Origin: Mycobacterium sp. BK086
GTDB taxonomy: Bacteria; Actinomycetota; Actinomycetes; Mycobacteriales; Mycobacteriaceae
DNA length: 64,000 nt
NCBI GenBank assembly: GCA_004362315.1
Contig: SNWL01000003.1
Coordinates: 2,069,526-2,133,525 of the forward strand
Direction: 5' to 3'
Shown: positions 25,869 through 34,012 of the stretch, one piece after another
Numbering within the stretch: position 1 is the first letter of the stretch
Layout: each line of letters opens with the position of its first letter
The notes under the pieces: model-generated
Databases searched by the model: none
What the model was told of the DNA's origin: nothing
What the model saw: only the letters and a program-made list of their open reading frames with translations
Program-made: the position numbers and the translations under genes

Positions 25869-28192
25869 AGCTTGGTCAGCGGTGCGTGGTTGTGCATCAG
25901 TTTGACCCGCCCGGCACTGCCGAAATCGATCAGTGACATCGCCGACTCCCCCATCCCGGACACCTCCTCGACGCGGCCGAGACCGTACTTGTCGTGGCTG
26001 ACACGGTCACCCGGTTCGAGAACCAACAGCGGGCGCTTGCTCGCACCGGCCGAACGCATCGGCGAGGGCCGCGGCGTACCGAACCGGCCCGCCCCGCTGA
26101 CCGGCGCACTGGGCGACGGCGCGGTATCGGTACGACGCCAGTCGAGGAGATGCTCAGGGATCTCGCGCAGGAAGCGGGATTCGGGGTTGAGCATCGGCTG
26201 GCCCCACGATGAGCGGACCTTGGCGCGGGTGAGGTAAAGCCGTTGGCGCGCACGGGTTATGCCCACATAGGCCAGCCGGCGTTCCTCGGACAGCTCGGTC
26301 GGATCGCCGAGGGCGCGCATGTGCGGGAACATGCCGTCCTCCCAGCCGGTGACGAAAACCACCGGAAATTCCAGACCTTTGGCGGTGTGCAGCGTCATCA
26401 TCGTGACGACTCCTGCGCTGTGTTCGGGCAGCTCGTCGGAGTCGGCCACCAGCGACACGCGCTCCAGGAACTCGGCGAGCAGCCCGGTCTGCGGCACGTC
26501 CTCGTCGACCTCGGCATCGTCGGCCAGCGCCGCGGCGTTGGCCCGGTCGATACTGAATTCGTGTGCGACGCTGACCAGTTCGTTGAGGTTGTCCAGGCGG
26601 GCCAGATCCTGCGGGTCACTGGAGGATTCCAGTTCGTTGCGATAGCCGGTGCGGTCCAGCACCGCCTCCACCAGATCGCCGAGCTCGTCGTCGAGTTTGC
26701 CGCGCAGCTCGTCGAGCAGGTTGACGAAACTCGCGATCGCCTTCTCCGAGCGGGTGTTCAGCATCGGCACCTTGCCCGCGGCCGCGGCCACCAGCGCGTC
26801 GGCGAATGTGGCGCCGGTGTTTTCGGCGTACACCGCCACGCACGCCTCGGCCCGGTCCCCGATCCCGCGGCGCGGGGTGTTGAGGATGCGGCGCAGACTG
26901 ACGGCGTCCCCGGGGTTGTCCAGCACCCGCAGGTAGGCGACGATATCGCGAATCTCCTTGCGCTCGTAGAACCGAACGCCGCCGACCACCTTGTACGGAA
27001 TGCCGGCGCGGATGAACACCTCTTCCAGTGAGCGCGACGAGTTGTTGGTGCGGTAGAACACCGCGACGTCGTTGTAGGTGGTGTCGCCGCGGTCGGCCAG
27101 GGCGTCGATCTCCCCCGCCACGAACCGGGCCTCGTCGTGCTCGTTGTCGGCGACGTAGCCGACGATCAGCTCGCCGTCACCCTCATCGGTCCACAGCCGC
27201 TTCTCGCGCCGGTTGGCGTTGCGCGAGATGACGGAGTTGGCCGCGTTCAGGATGTTCTGGGTGGACCGGTAGTTCTGCTCGAGCAGGATCGTGGTGGCGT
27301 TGGGGAAGTCGCGTTCGAAATCCTCGATGTTGCGGATCGTCGCGCCGCGGAACGCATAGATCGACTGGTCGGCGTCACCTACCACGCACAGCTCGCTGGG
27401 CGGCACCGTGTCGGTGTCCGGGGCGGCGACCCCGACGAGCTCGCGCACCAGCACGTACTGGGCGTGGTTGGTGTCCTGGTATTCGTCGACAAGGACGTGC
27501 CGGAACCGCCTGCGGTAGTACTGGGCGATCTGCGGGAAGTTCTGCAGCACCGCCACGGTCTCGCCGATCAGGTCGTCGAAGTCCAGCGCGTTGGCGGCGC
27601 GCAGCCGGCGCTGGTACTCGCCGAACACGGTCGCGACCGTGCGAGTCAGATCATCGGAGCCCGGCTCGAGGGCGGCCACCGCATCCTCGGGCGCGATCAG
27701 CTCGTTCTTGAGGTTGGAGATCGCGTTGGCCAGCACCCGCGGCGAGTAGCGCTTGGTGTCCAGGCCCATGTCCTTGCCGATCATCAGCAGCAGGCGGCGC
27801 GAGTCGTCGGCGTCGTAGATCGAGAAGTTCGAGTTCAGCCCGGGCAGCAGCGAGGCCTGATTGCGCAGGATCCGCACACAGGTGGAGTGAAACGTCGACA
27901 CCCACATGTTGCGGGCCCGCGGCCCGACCAGCGTGACCACCCGCTCGCGCATCTCGGCGGCGGCCTTGTTGGTGAAGGTGATCGCCAGCACCTGACCCGG
28001 CCCGACATCGCGCGCCGCCAGCAGATAGGCGATCCGCCGGGTCAGCACCGCGGTCTTACCCGACCCGGCGCCGGCCACGATCAGCAGTGGGGGCCCCTCG
28101 TGCAGCACGGCCTGGCGCTGCTGCGGGTTGAGGCCCTCGAGGAGTTCGGCCGCATCGGCCGGAGGTTGGAAATCGGTCACGTGCACACTCAT
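25865..28192 (-). CDS. pcrA: UvrD1/PcrA superfamily 1A DNA helicase
   Basis: This 775-residue helicase has Walker A AGAGSGKT at residues 40-47, Walker B VLVDEYQDTNHAQY, GDADQSIYAFRGA (motif III), and VTMMTLHTAKGLEFPVVF (motif V). A C-terminal Tudor-like region ends VSHDKYGLGRVEEVSG, the RNA-polymerase-binding module of PcrA/UvrD. It unwinds DNA in repair and, in mycobacteria, is known to work with Ku, which is also encoded in this window (52037-52936). Synteny matches Rv0949. Transcription probably starts about three bases before the ATG. Confidence 0.97.
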   Translation of the reverse strand: MSVHVTDFQPPADAAELLEGLNPQQRQAVLHEGPPLLIVAGAGSGKTAVLTRRIAYLLAARDVGPGQVLAITFTNKAAAEMRERVVTLVGPRARNMWVSTFHSTCVRILRNQASLLPGLNSNFSIYDADDSRRLLLMIGKDMGLDTKRYSPRVLANAISNLKNELIAPEDAVAALEPGSDDLTRTVATVFGEYQRRLRAANALDFDDLIGETVAVLQNFPQIAQYYRRRFRHVLVDEYQDTNHAQYVLVRELVGVAAPDTDTVPPSELCVVGDADQSIYAFRGATIRNIEDFERDFPNATTILLEQNYRSTQNILNAANSVISRNANRREKRLWTDEGDGELIVGYVADNEHDEARFVAGEIDALADRGDTTYNDVAVFYRTNNSSRSLEEVFIRAGIPYKVVGGVRFYERKEIRDIVAYLRVLDNPGDAVSLRRILNTPRRGIGDRAEACVAVYAENTGATFADALVAAAAGKVPMLNTRSEKAIASFVNLLDELRGKLDDELGDLVEAVLDRTGYRNELESSSDPQDLARLDNLNELVSVAHEFSIDRANAAALADDAEVDEDVPQTGLLAEFLERVSLVADSDELPEHSAGVVTMMTLHTAKGLEFPVVFVTGWEDGMFPHMRALGDPTELSEERRLAYVGITRARQRLYLTRAKVRSSWGQPMLNPESRFLREIPEHLLDWRRTDTAPSPSAPVSGAGRFGTPRPSPMRSAGASKRPLLVLEPGDRVSHDKYGLGRVEEVSGMGESAMSLIDFGSAGRVKLMHNHAPLTKL

Positions 28193-28201
28193 GTCCGCCC
28201 C

Positions 28202-28224
28202 AACTTACCGCTGTCTGGCGACAG
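28202..28224 (-). promoter_or_regulatory. Promoter of pcrA with partial PafBC-type element
   Basis: On the minus strand CTGTCGCCA is followed after exactly eight bases by TAAGTT, then GGGGCGGAC and the ATG. The mycobacterial DNA-damage promoter consensus is TTGTCRGTG-N8-TANNNT. The TGTCR core, the spacing and the -10 agree, but the last three bases of the upstream box do not. Confidence 0.4.
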
Positions 28225-28229
28225 TTTTT

Positions 28230-28259
28230 TTGCGAAGCACGCCTTCGGAGTGGCACACT
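28230..28259 (+). promoter_or_regulatory. Promoter of the chorismate mutase leader
   Basis: TTGCGA (28230-28235) and CACACT preceded by TGG (28254-28259) are 18 bases apart. The expected transcription start is 28266, exactly the GTG of the leader peptide, giving a leaderless message. Confidence 0.5.
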
Positions 28260-28265
28260 CGATTC

Positions 28266-28328
28266 GTGCTTTCTCCGCAGCGTCGATTTTTCTACGGGTA
28301 CCGGTTCGCGGTGCCCGTGGGTATCTAG
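28266..28328 (+). CDS. Phe/Tyr-rich leader peptide of chorismate mutase attenuator
   Basis: A 20-codon frame GTG...TAG encodes a peptide with RRFFYGYRF in its centre: codons 8-14 are Phe, Phe, Tyr, Gly, Tyr, Arg, Phe. Five aromatic residues in seven is what a ribosome-sensing attenuator for Phe/Tyr supply would use. There is no strong ribosome site, but the GTG coincides with the predicted transcription start. The stop lies 13 bases before a GC-rich hairpin. It is too short for family comparison, so identification rests on content and context. Confidence 0.6.
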   Translation: MLSPQRRFFYGYRFAVPVGI

Positions 28329-28374
28329 CTGCTCAACCCGAGAGCCCCGCGGTCCGCAACCGGATCCGGGGCTC
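28294..28374 (+). promoter_or_regulatory. Transcription attenuator: pause hairpin, antiterminator and terminator
   Basis: Three competing pairings are visible. 1:2 pairs 28294-28303 with 28309-28318 (10 pairs, one of them G-U, GTTCG loop) and covers leader codons 10-18. 3:4 pairs GAGCCCCG (28342-28349) with CGGGGCTC (28367-28374), followed by a partly T-rich GTCTCTTGTGT. A 2:3 alternative pairs CGCGG (28307-28311) with CCGCG (28347-28351) and GGGT (28319-28322) with ACCC (28336-28339). A ribosome stalled on the aromatic codons would break 1:2 and favour 2:3. The rest of 28193-28435 holds no other gene. Confidence 0.55.
28342..28374 (+). terminator. Attenuator terminator hairpin
   Basis: An 8-bp all-matching stem GAGCCCCG/CGGGGCTC with a 17-base loop, 13 bases after the leader stop and 62 bases before the chorismate mutase start. 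The following tract is only moderately T-rich. Confidence 0.5.
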
Positions 28375-28435
28375 GTCTCTTGTGTGAGGCCCGGGACCGA
28401 CGAAGACCTGACCCACACATGAGGAGAACGAAGCG

Positions 28436-28708
28436 ATGACTCTGGAAATGGTTCCTGAAGCCGACAACGACATCGACAGCCTGCGCGGCGAGATCGATCA
28501 GCTCGACGCCACGATCCTGGCTGCGGTCAAGCGCCGGACCGAGGTGTCCCAGGCGATCGGCCGCGCCCGGATGGCCTCCGGCGGCACCCGCCTGGTCCAC
28601 AGCCGTGAGATGAAGGTCATCGAGCGCTACAGCGAGCTCGGCCAGGACGGCAAGGACCTCGCAATGCTGCTGCTGCGCATGGGCCGCGGCCGGCTAGGCC
28701 ACTCTTAA
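28436..28708 (+). CDS. Chorismate mutase, intracellular AroQ-delta type (Rv0948c-type)
   Basis: The 90-residue all-helical protein matches the AroQ-delta length and pattern: DIDSLRGEIDQLDATILAAVKRR, then the charged EVSQAIGRARM, and a short C-terminus GRGRLGHS. It converts chorismate to prephenate, the branch point to Phe and Tyr. In M. tuberculosis this small enzyme is weakly active alone and is stimulated by the DAHP synthase, with feedback by aromatic amino acids. GAGGAG lies nine bases before the ATG. The leader upstream suggests control by Phe/Tyr supply. The stop overlaps the convergent acyltransferase by four bases. Confidence 0.95.
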   Translation: MTLEMVPEADNDIDSLRGEIDQLDATILAAVKRRTEVSQAIGRARMASGGTRLVHSREMKVIERYSELGQDGKDLAMLLLRMGRGRLGHS

Positions 28709-30735
28709 CGCACGGCGTCCAGTAGCCACGGGGTCATCCACTTGACCGCGTTCGGCGTCGGGTGCACGCCATCGATGCGCACCTGCACGCCGTTGATCTT
28801 GTTGGTGTAGCTGCCGTTCGGCCCGAGCTTCTTGTTCAGGTCGAGCACAGTGACATTCTTGCGATCGGCTACGACCCTGCGCAGCAAGGCATTCCACTGG
28901 TCGACCCGGCTGGACTGGTCTTCGGGATACAGGTTGCCGTTCGCCTGCTCGCCGTGCCGGCTGTAGGGCTCGGTGGTCACCACCACGAGCGCCCCGGTCG
29001 AGCGCAGGATGTCCAGCGCGTGCCGCAGCTCGCTCTCCAGGTACTTGTCGAAATCGGGCTGGCCGATATGGGCCCAGTTGCCATTCCGCTTGCGGTCGAC
29101 CACTTCCCAGCGGCCGATCATCATCAGCACCACGTCGGGCTTGTCGTAGGCGATGCGCTGAGCCCAGCGCTCGGGCCACGCGTCACACTCGGGTTTCTGC
29201 TCCAGGCTCTGCCCGGAGTACCGGTACGGCCCGCCGCGCACCAGCCCGCAGCCGATCGTGGTGCGGTCCAGGAACGTGATCCCGGGGGTGGGCGGCAGGT
29301 AGCGCATCACGGTCCACCCGATGGAGTCGCCGAACACCGAGACCGTGTGCTGGCGCGGGCCCGTGTGCGAGGGCGCCGCGGCCCGCACCGTTTCCACCGG
29401 CGCGACCAGCGCCGCCTGGGTGATGTCGGGGCTCGACGGATCGATGCGGGTTCCGATCGGCACGACGGCGACCGCGACGGCGACGGCCGTGGCCATCGTG
29501 GCGGCAGCCAGCCGCAGCTGCGGGACGTGTACCGGACGCCAGCGCCGGATCGGCCGCTCGATCAGCCACCACGATCCGGCCGCCACGGCCAGCGTGACCG
29601 CACAGCGGGCGCCGAACAGCCCGTAACCACTCCACCCGGTCCGCTCGCCGGTGAGGATCAGGAAGATCGGCCAGTGCCAGAGGTAGACGCCATAGGAGAT
29701 GACGCCCAGTGCCACCAGCGGCGGGGTGGACAGCACCCACGCCACCGGCCCGTTCTGCTCGAGCGCGACGCCCGCGATCACCGCGACCGCGGCGACGGCG
29801 ACGACGATCAGCAGGCCGTTGCGGAACTCCGCGGCGCTGCCGGTCGCAACGTGTGTGATCGCCGCCAGCACGGCCACCCCGGCCAGCGGCACGCCGCCGG
29901 CCAGCCAGCGGACCCACCGCGACCGGATCGACGGCCAGCCCGCCACCATCGCCGGCCAGTCCCGCACCAGCAGCGCCGCCGCGGCGGCACCGATGAGCAG
30001 CGCCTGAGCGCGAGTGTCGGTGCCGAAGTACACCCGGTTCAGCGAGTCGTCATCGGCCATCAGGATCGCCTCGGCCGCCGAGCCCGCCGTCCCCACCACC
30101 GCGAGCGCGAGCACCGCCCACCGGACCGCGTTGATGGTCGGGGTCTTCTTGCGCCAGCGAGCGATGACCGCGAGCAGCACCGCCACCGCGACGATGAGCA
30201 CCGGCCAGATCAAGTAGTACTGCTCTTCGACGCCCAGCGACCAGGTGTGTTGCAGCGGCGACGGCGTGGCGCCCTGACTAAAGTAGTCGGTCTGGTGCGA
30301 GACGAACGCCCAGTTCGCCACCCACAGGAACGCGGCGACCGCGTCGTCGCGCAGGCCGCTGACGGCGTCGGGCGGGAACAGGATCCGCGCGGCGATCACC
30401 GCGAGCACCATGATCAGCAGGGCGGGCAGCAGGCGGCGGGCGCGCCGCACCCAGAACGAGCCGAGGTCGAGCTTTCCGGTCCTGCCGATCTCGTCGAGCA
30501 GCAATGACGTGATCAGGAAGCCGCTGAGCACGAAGAAGATGTCGACACCGATGAATCCGCCTGCGACACCTGGGATCCCGCCGTGACCGATCAGTACGAG
30601 TGCGACGGCAACACCACGGATCCCGTTCAGCGCAGGTATGCCCTCACCGCGCGGCTTCGGCCGGCGCAGCTGGCTCGACTGCGAGACGGGATCAACCCAT
30701 GGACTTTGCGCCCACAAGCGCGCCGTCACTCTCAT
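28705..30735 (-). CDS. Membrane acyltransferase (OafA family) with C-terminal SGNH domain
   Basis: Residues 30-400 form an Acyl_transf_3 membrane domain with about ten hydrophobic segments. It has the signature GFIGVDIFFVLSGFLITSLLL and RRARRLLPALL. After a final membrane segment the C-terminal 240 residues form a periplasmic SGNH hydrolase domain with VFGDSIGW and DGVHPTPNA (Ser and Asp-His of the active site). Such proteins O-acetylate or acylate cell-wall sugars or lipids. The ATG at 30735 (MRVTARLW) follows AGGAGGAC; an upstream TTG start at 30774 is possible. The acceptor is unknown. Confidence 0.88.
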   Translation of the reverse strand: MRVTARLWAQSPWVDPVSQSSQLRRPKPRGEGIPALNGIRGVAVALVLIGHGGIPGVAGGFIGVDIFFVLSGFLITSLLLDEIGRTGKLDLGSFWVRRARRLLPALLIMVLAVIAARILFPPDAVSGLRDDAVAAFLWVANWAFVSHQTDYFSQGATPSPLQHTWSLGVEEQYYLIWPVLIVAVAVLLAVIARWRKKTPTINAVRWAVLALAVVGTAGSAAEAILMADDDSLNRVYFGTDTRAQALLIGAAAAALLVRDWPAMVAGWPSIRSRWVRWLAGGVPLAGVAVLAAITHVATGSAAEFRNGLLIVVAVAAVAVIAGVALEQNGPVAWVLSTPPLVALGVISYGVYLWHWPIFLILTGERTGWSGYGLFGARCAVTLAVAAGSWWLIERPIRRWRPVHVPQLRLAAATMATAVAVAVAVVPIGTRIDPSSPDITQAALVAPVETVRAAAPSHTGPRQHTVSVFGDSIGWTVMRYLPPTPGITFLDRTTIGCGLVRGGPYRYSGQSLEQKPECDAWPERWAQRIAYDKPDVVLMMIGRWEVVDRKRNGNWAHIGQPDFDKYLESELRHALDILRSTGALVVVTTEPYSRHGEQANGNLYPEDQSSRVDQWNALLRRVVADRKNVTVLDLNKKLGPNGSYTNKINGVQVRIDGVHPTPNAVKWMTPWLLDAVR

Positions 30736-30944
30736 GTCCTCCTCGGTCTTCAATCCTGTGAATCTAGATCGCAACGACGGCCGATGGACGCAGGCGCGCG
30801 GTCATCGACGTCAAATACCTGCGTAGGTGTCCGATGGGGAGGCAAACAGACCCTGTTCGAGGGATTCCGGGCCTCCCCGGCACCGGCATACACTACGACC
30901 AGCTGATTACAGACGGGTGGACCGAAGTTGTTGAGCGCCAACGT

Positions 30945-32504
30945 ATGACCGCCGGCATGTACCTGACACAAGGGTTGCACAGGGCCGCCCGCGCCACCGG
31001 CGACGACACGATGACGGTCTGCGGTGAACGCGTCCACAGCTTCACTGAGGCCGCCGACCGCGTGGCCAGGCTGGCCGGCGCGTTCCAGGCGCTGGGAGCA
31101 CGCGAGGGTGACCGCATCGCCATGCTGTCGCTGAACTCCGATCGCTACTCGGAGTACCTGCTCGCCACCCCGTGGGCCGGGGCGGTGCTCAACCCGATCA
31201 ACATCCGCTGGAGTGCCGCCGAGATCGCGTACAGCCTGCGCGACTCCGACACCAGAATGCTGTTGATCGACGACACGTTCCTGCCGTTACTGCCCGAATT
31301 GCAGTCGCAGTCAAGCGATCTGGCGACTGTCATTCACTGTGGCGACGGCCCCACACCAGAGGGGACGCTGTCCTACGAGGAGCTGGTGGCGACGAACGAA
31401 CCGGTGCCCGACGCGCACCGCGCCGGCTCGGATCTGGCCGGCGTCTTCTACACCGGCGGCACCAGCGGGCACCCCAAGGGCGTCATGCTGACCCACGACA
31501 ACCTCATGACGTCGGCGCTGGGCAGCCTGGCGTCGGGATACTTCCTGACCTCGGGCGGGCCGCTCTTGCACGCCGCTCCGATGTTCCACCTGGCCGACCT
31601 GGCGATCTGGCTGGCGCAGATCCTCAACGGCGGCACCCACGTGTTCATCCCGGCGTTCCGGCCGGACTGGGTGCTCGAGGCCGTGCAGCGGCACGGCGTC
31701 AGCGATCTGCTGCTGGTTCCGACGATGGTGCAGATGCTCGTCGACCATCCGTCGCTACCCGACCACGACACGAGCAGCCTGCGGTCGGTGATGTACGGCG
31801 GCTCGCCGATCTCCGCGGCCCTGCTGGAACGGGCTGCCGACCGGCTGCCCACCGCGTCGTTCGTGCAGGCCTACGGCATGACCGAGGTGTCGCCGGTCGC
31901 CACGCTGCTGGGTCCGGCCGATCACCACGACCCGCGGCTGCGGATGTCGGGCGGACGCGCCGCGCCGCATTCCGAGGTCCGCATCGTCGGCGAGGACGAC
32001 GCCGAGCTCCCCCGCGGTGAGGTCGGCGAGATCGTCGTGCGCGGCAGCCACGTGATGGCGGGCTACTGGGGCAAGCCCGAGGAGACCGCGGCCGCGCTGC
32101 GGGACGGCTGGATGCACACCGGCGACGCCGGCTATATGGATGACCGCGGCTATGTCTTCGTCGTCGACCGCCTCAAGGACATGATCGTGTCCGGCGGGGA
32201 GAACGTGTACTCCGTCGAGGTGGAGAACGCGCTGGCCCGTCACCCCGCGGTGGCCACCTGCGCGGTGATCGGGATACCCGACGAGCACTGGGGCGAACGC
32301 GTGCACGCCGTGGTGGTGCTGGCCGCCGGGCAGCAGGCCGACCATGACGAGCTGCGGGAGTTCTGCAAGTCGCTCATCGGCGGTTACAAGATCCCCCGCA
32401 GCTTCGAGGTGGTCGACGCGCTGCCGACCTCGGCGGCGGGCAAGGTGCTCAAACGCGAACTGCGGGCCAAGTATTGGACGGGTTCGGACCGCTCGGTCGG
32501 CTGA
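30945..32504 (+). CDS. Fatty-acid--CoA ligase family (FadD-type) AMP-binding enzyme
   Basis: The product (about 519 residues) belongs to the ANL superfamily. The P-loop reads FYTGGTSGHPKG, with YGMTEVSPVA, DGWMHTGDAGYMDDRGYVFVVDRLKDMI and the C-terminal catalytic lysine region AAGKVLKRELR. It adenylates a carboxylic acid and transfers it to CoA. The family N-terminus MYLTQGLHRAA favours a start at 30945 or 30957 over the longer frame from 30834; no clear ribosome site decides. TACACT at 30889-30894 may be the -10. Its stop abuts the convergent aldehyde dehydrogenase gene. Substrate unknown. Confidence 0.9.
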   Translation: MTAGMYLTQGLHRAARATGDDTMTVCGERVHSFTEAADRVARLAGAFQALGAREGDRIAMLSLNSDRYSEYLLATPWAGAVLNPINIRWSAAEIAYSLRDSDTRMLLIDDTFLPLLPELQSQSSDLATVIHCGDGPTPEGTLSYEELVATNEPVPDAHRAGSDLAGVFYTGGTSGHPKGVMLTHDNLMTSALGSLASGYFLTSGGPLLHAAPMFHLADLAIWLAQILNGGTHVFIPAFRPDWVLEAVQRHGVSDLLLVPTMVQMLVDHPSLPDHDTSSLRSVMYGGSPISAALLERAADRLPTASFVQAYGMTEVSPVATLLGPADHHDPRLRMSGGRAAPHSEVRIVGEDDAELPRGEVGEIVVRGSHVMAGYWGKPEETAAALRDGWMHTGDAGYMDDRGYVFVVDRLKDMIVSGGENVYSVEVENALARHPAVATCAVIGIPDEHWGERVHAVVVLAAGQQADHDELREFCKSLIGGYKIPRSFEVVDALPTSAAGKVLKRELRAKYWTGSDRSVG

Positions 32505-33962
32505 TTACTTCGTCAGCGCGATGTACTTGGTGTCGAGGTACTCCTCGATACCTTCGTAACCACCCTCGCGGCCGAACCCGGATTCTTTGACCCCGCCGAA
32601 CGGTGCGGCCGGATCGGAGATCACGCCCCGGTTGACCCCGACCATCCCGGACTCGATGGCCTCGGCCACCCGCAGCGCCCGGTCCAGCGACTCGGTGTAG
32701 ATGTAGGACGCCAGACCGTATTCGGTGTTGTTGGCGGCGGCGACGCCGTCCTCCTCGGTGTCGAAGCCGATGATCGGCGCGACGGGACCGAACACCTCCT
32801 CGGTGAGGATGCGCGCGTTCGGCGGCACGTCGGTCAGCACGGTCGCCGGGTAAAAGTTGCCGGGGCCGCCGGGTGCCTGACCGCCGAGCGCGACGGTCGC
32901 GCCCTTGGCCACCGCGTCGTCGACGAGCTCCTGAACCTTGGCCAGCTGCTTGGTGTTGACCAGCGGGCCGAGCTTGGCCGACGGGTCGAGCCCGTTGCCG
33001 AGGTTGACCTCGCCCATCCGCTTGACGAACTTGTCGGTGAACTCCTCGATGACGGCATTGGCGACGTGGATGCGGTTGGCGGCCGTGCAGGCCTCACCGC
33101 CGTTGCGCATCTTGGCCAGCATCGCGCCGTCCACCGCGGCGTCGACGTCGGCGTCGTCGAACACCACGAACGGCGCGTTGCCGCCGAGCTCCATCGAGGT
33201 GCGCAGAAGCTTGTCTGCCGACTGGGCCACCAGCGCCTTGCCGATGCCGGTGGAGCCGGTGAACGTCAGCTTGCGCAGCCGGCCGTCGTCGATCAGGGCC
33301 TTAGTGACGTCACCGGGGTTGCTGGTGGGTAGCACCGACAGCACACCCTTGGGCAGGCCGGCGTCGGCCATCAGCTTGGCCAGCAGCAGCATGGTCAGCG
33401 GGGTTTCCTGCGCGGGCTTGACGATCATGGTGCAGCCGGCCGCGAAGGCGGGGCCGATCTTGCGAGTTCCCATGGCCAGTGGGAAGTTCCACGGCGTGAT
33501 GGCATAGCAGGGGCCGACCGGCTGCTTGGTCACGATGATGCGTCCGGTGCCTGCCGGCGACGGCGTGTACCGCCCGCCGATGCGGACCGCTTCCTCGGCG
33601 AACCAGCGGAAGAATTCGGCGCCGTACTTGACCTCGCCCAAGCTCTCGGCCACGACCTTGCCCATCTCCAGCGTCATCAAGGTGGCGAGGTCGTCGGCGC
33701 GGGCGATGATCGTCTCGAAGACCGAGCGCAGGATCTCGCCGCGGTCGCGGGCCGGCGTCGCGGCCCATTCGGCCTGTACCGCGCAGGCCGCGTCGAGCGC
33801 AGCGACGGCGTCGGCGGCCGTCGCGTCGGCCACCGTCGTGATGACGGTGTCGTTGGACGGGTCGTGAACCTCGAACGTCGACGAGCCGGGTCGCTCTTCA
33901 CCGCCGATCCACAGTCCGGTGGGAACCGACGACAACAGCCGTTCAATGTCTGGGGTGCTCAT
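32505..33962 (-). CDS. NAD(P)-dependent succinate-semialdehyde-type dehydrogenase
   Basis: A 485-residue aldehyde dehydrogenase of the GabD group. It has TPWNFPLAMGTRKIGPA (cofactor site), FTGSTGIGKAL, the general base in MELGGNAPFVVFDDAD, and the nucleophile in GGEACTAANR. The ending PFGGVKESGFGREGG and a Tyr-Leu-Asp C-terminus are typical of succinate-semialdehyde dehydrogenases. The ATG at 33962 is preceded by GGAG at four bases, better than upstream candidates. It probably feeds succinate into the TCA cycle; related aldehydes are possible substrates. It is divergent from pgi. Confidence 0.9.
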   Translation of the reverse strand: MSTPDIERLLSSVPTGLWIGGEERPGSSTFEVHDPSNDTVITTVADATAADAVAALDAACAVQAEWAATPARDRGEILRSVFETIIARADDLATLMTLEMGKVVAESLGEVKYGAEFFRWFAEEAVRIGGRYTPSPAGTGRIIVTKQPVGPCYAITPWNFPLAMGTRKIGPAFAAGCTMIVKPAQETPLTMLLLAKLMADAGLPKGVLSVLPTSNPGDVTKALIDDGRLRKLTFTGSTGIGKALVAQSADKLLRTSMELGGNAPFVVFDDADVDAAVDGAMLAKMRNGGEACTAANRIHVANAVIEEFTDKFVKRMGEVNLGNGLDPSAKLGPLVNTKQLAKVQELVDDAVAKGATVALGGQAPGGPGNFYPATVLTDVPPNARILTEEVFGPVAPIIGFDTEEDGVAAANNTEYGLASYIYTESLDRALRVAEAIESGMVGVNRGVISDPAAPFGGVKESGFGREGGYEGIEEYLDTKYIALTK

Positions 33963-34012
33963 GACTCCATCATGTACACCTTTGGCCACCTCGTCACACT
34001 AGGGTTGAGCGA

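Noticed and set aside
28762-30507. Plus-strand frame of 581 codons opposite the acyltransferase
   Set aside because: Shadow frame rich in Arg/His/Pro; no ribosome site or domain.
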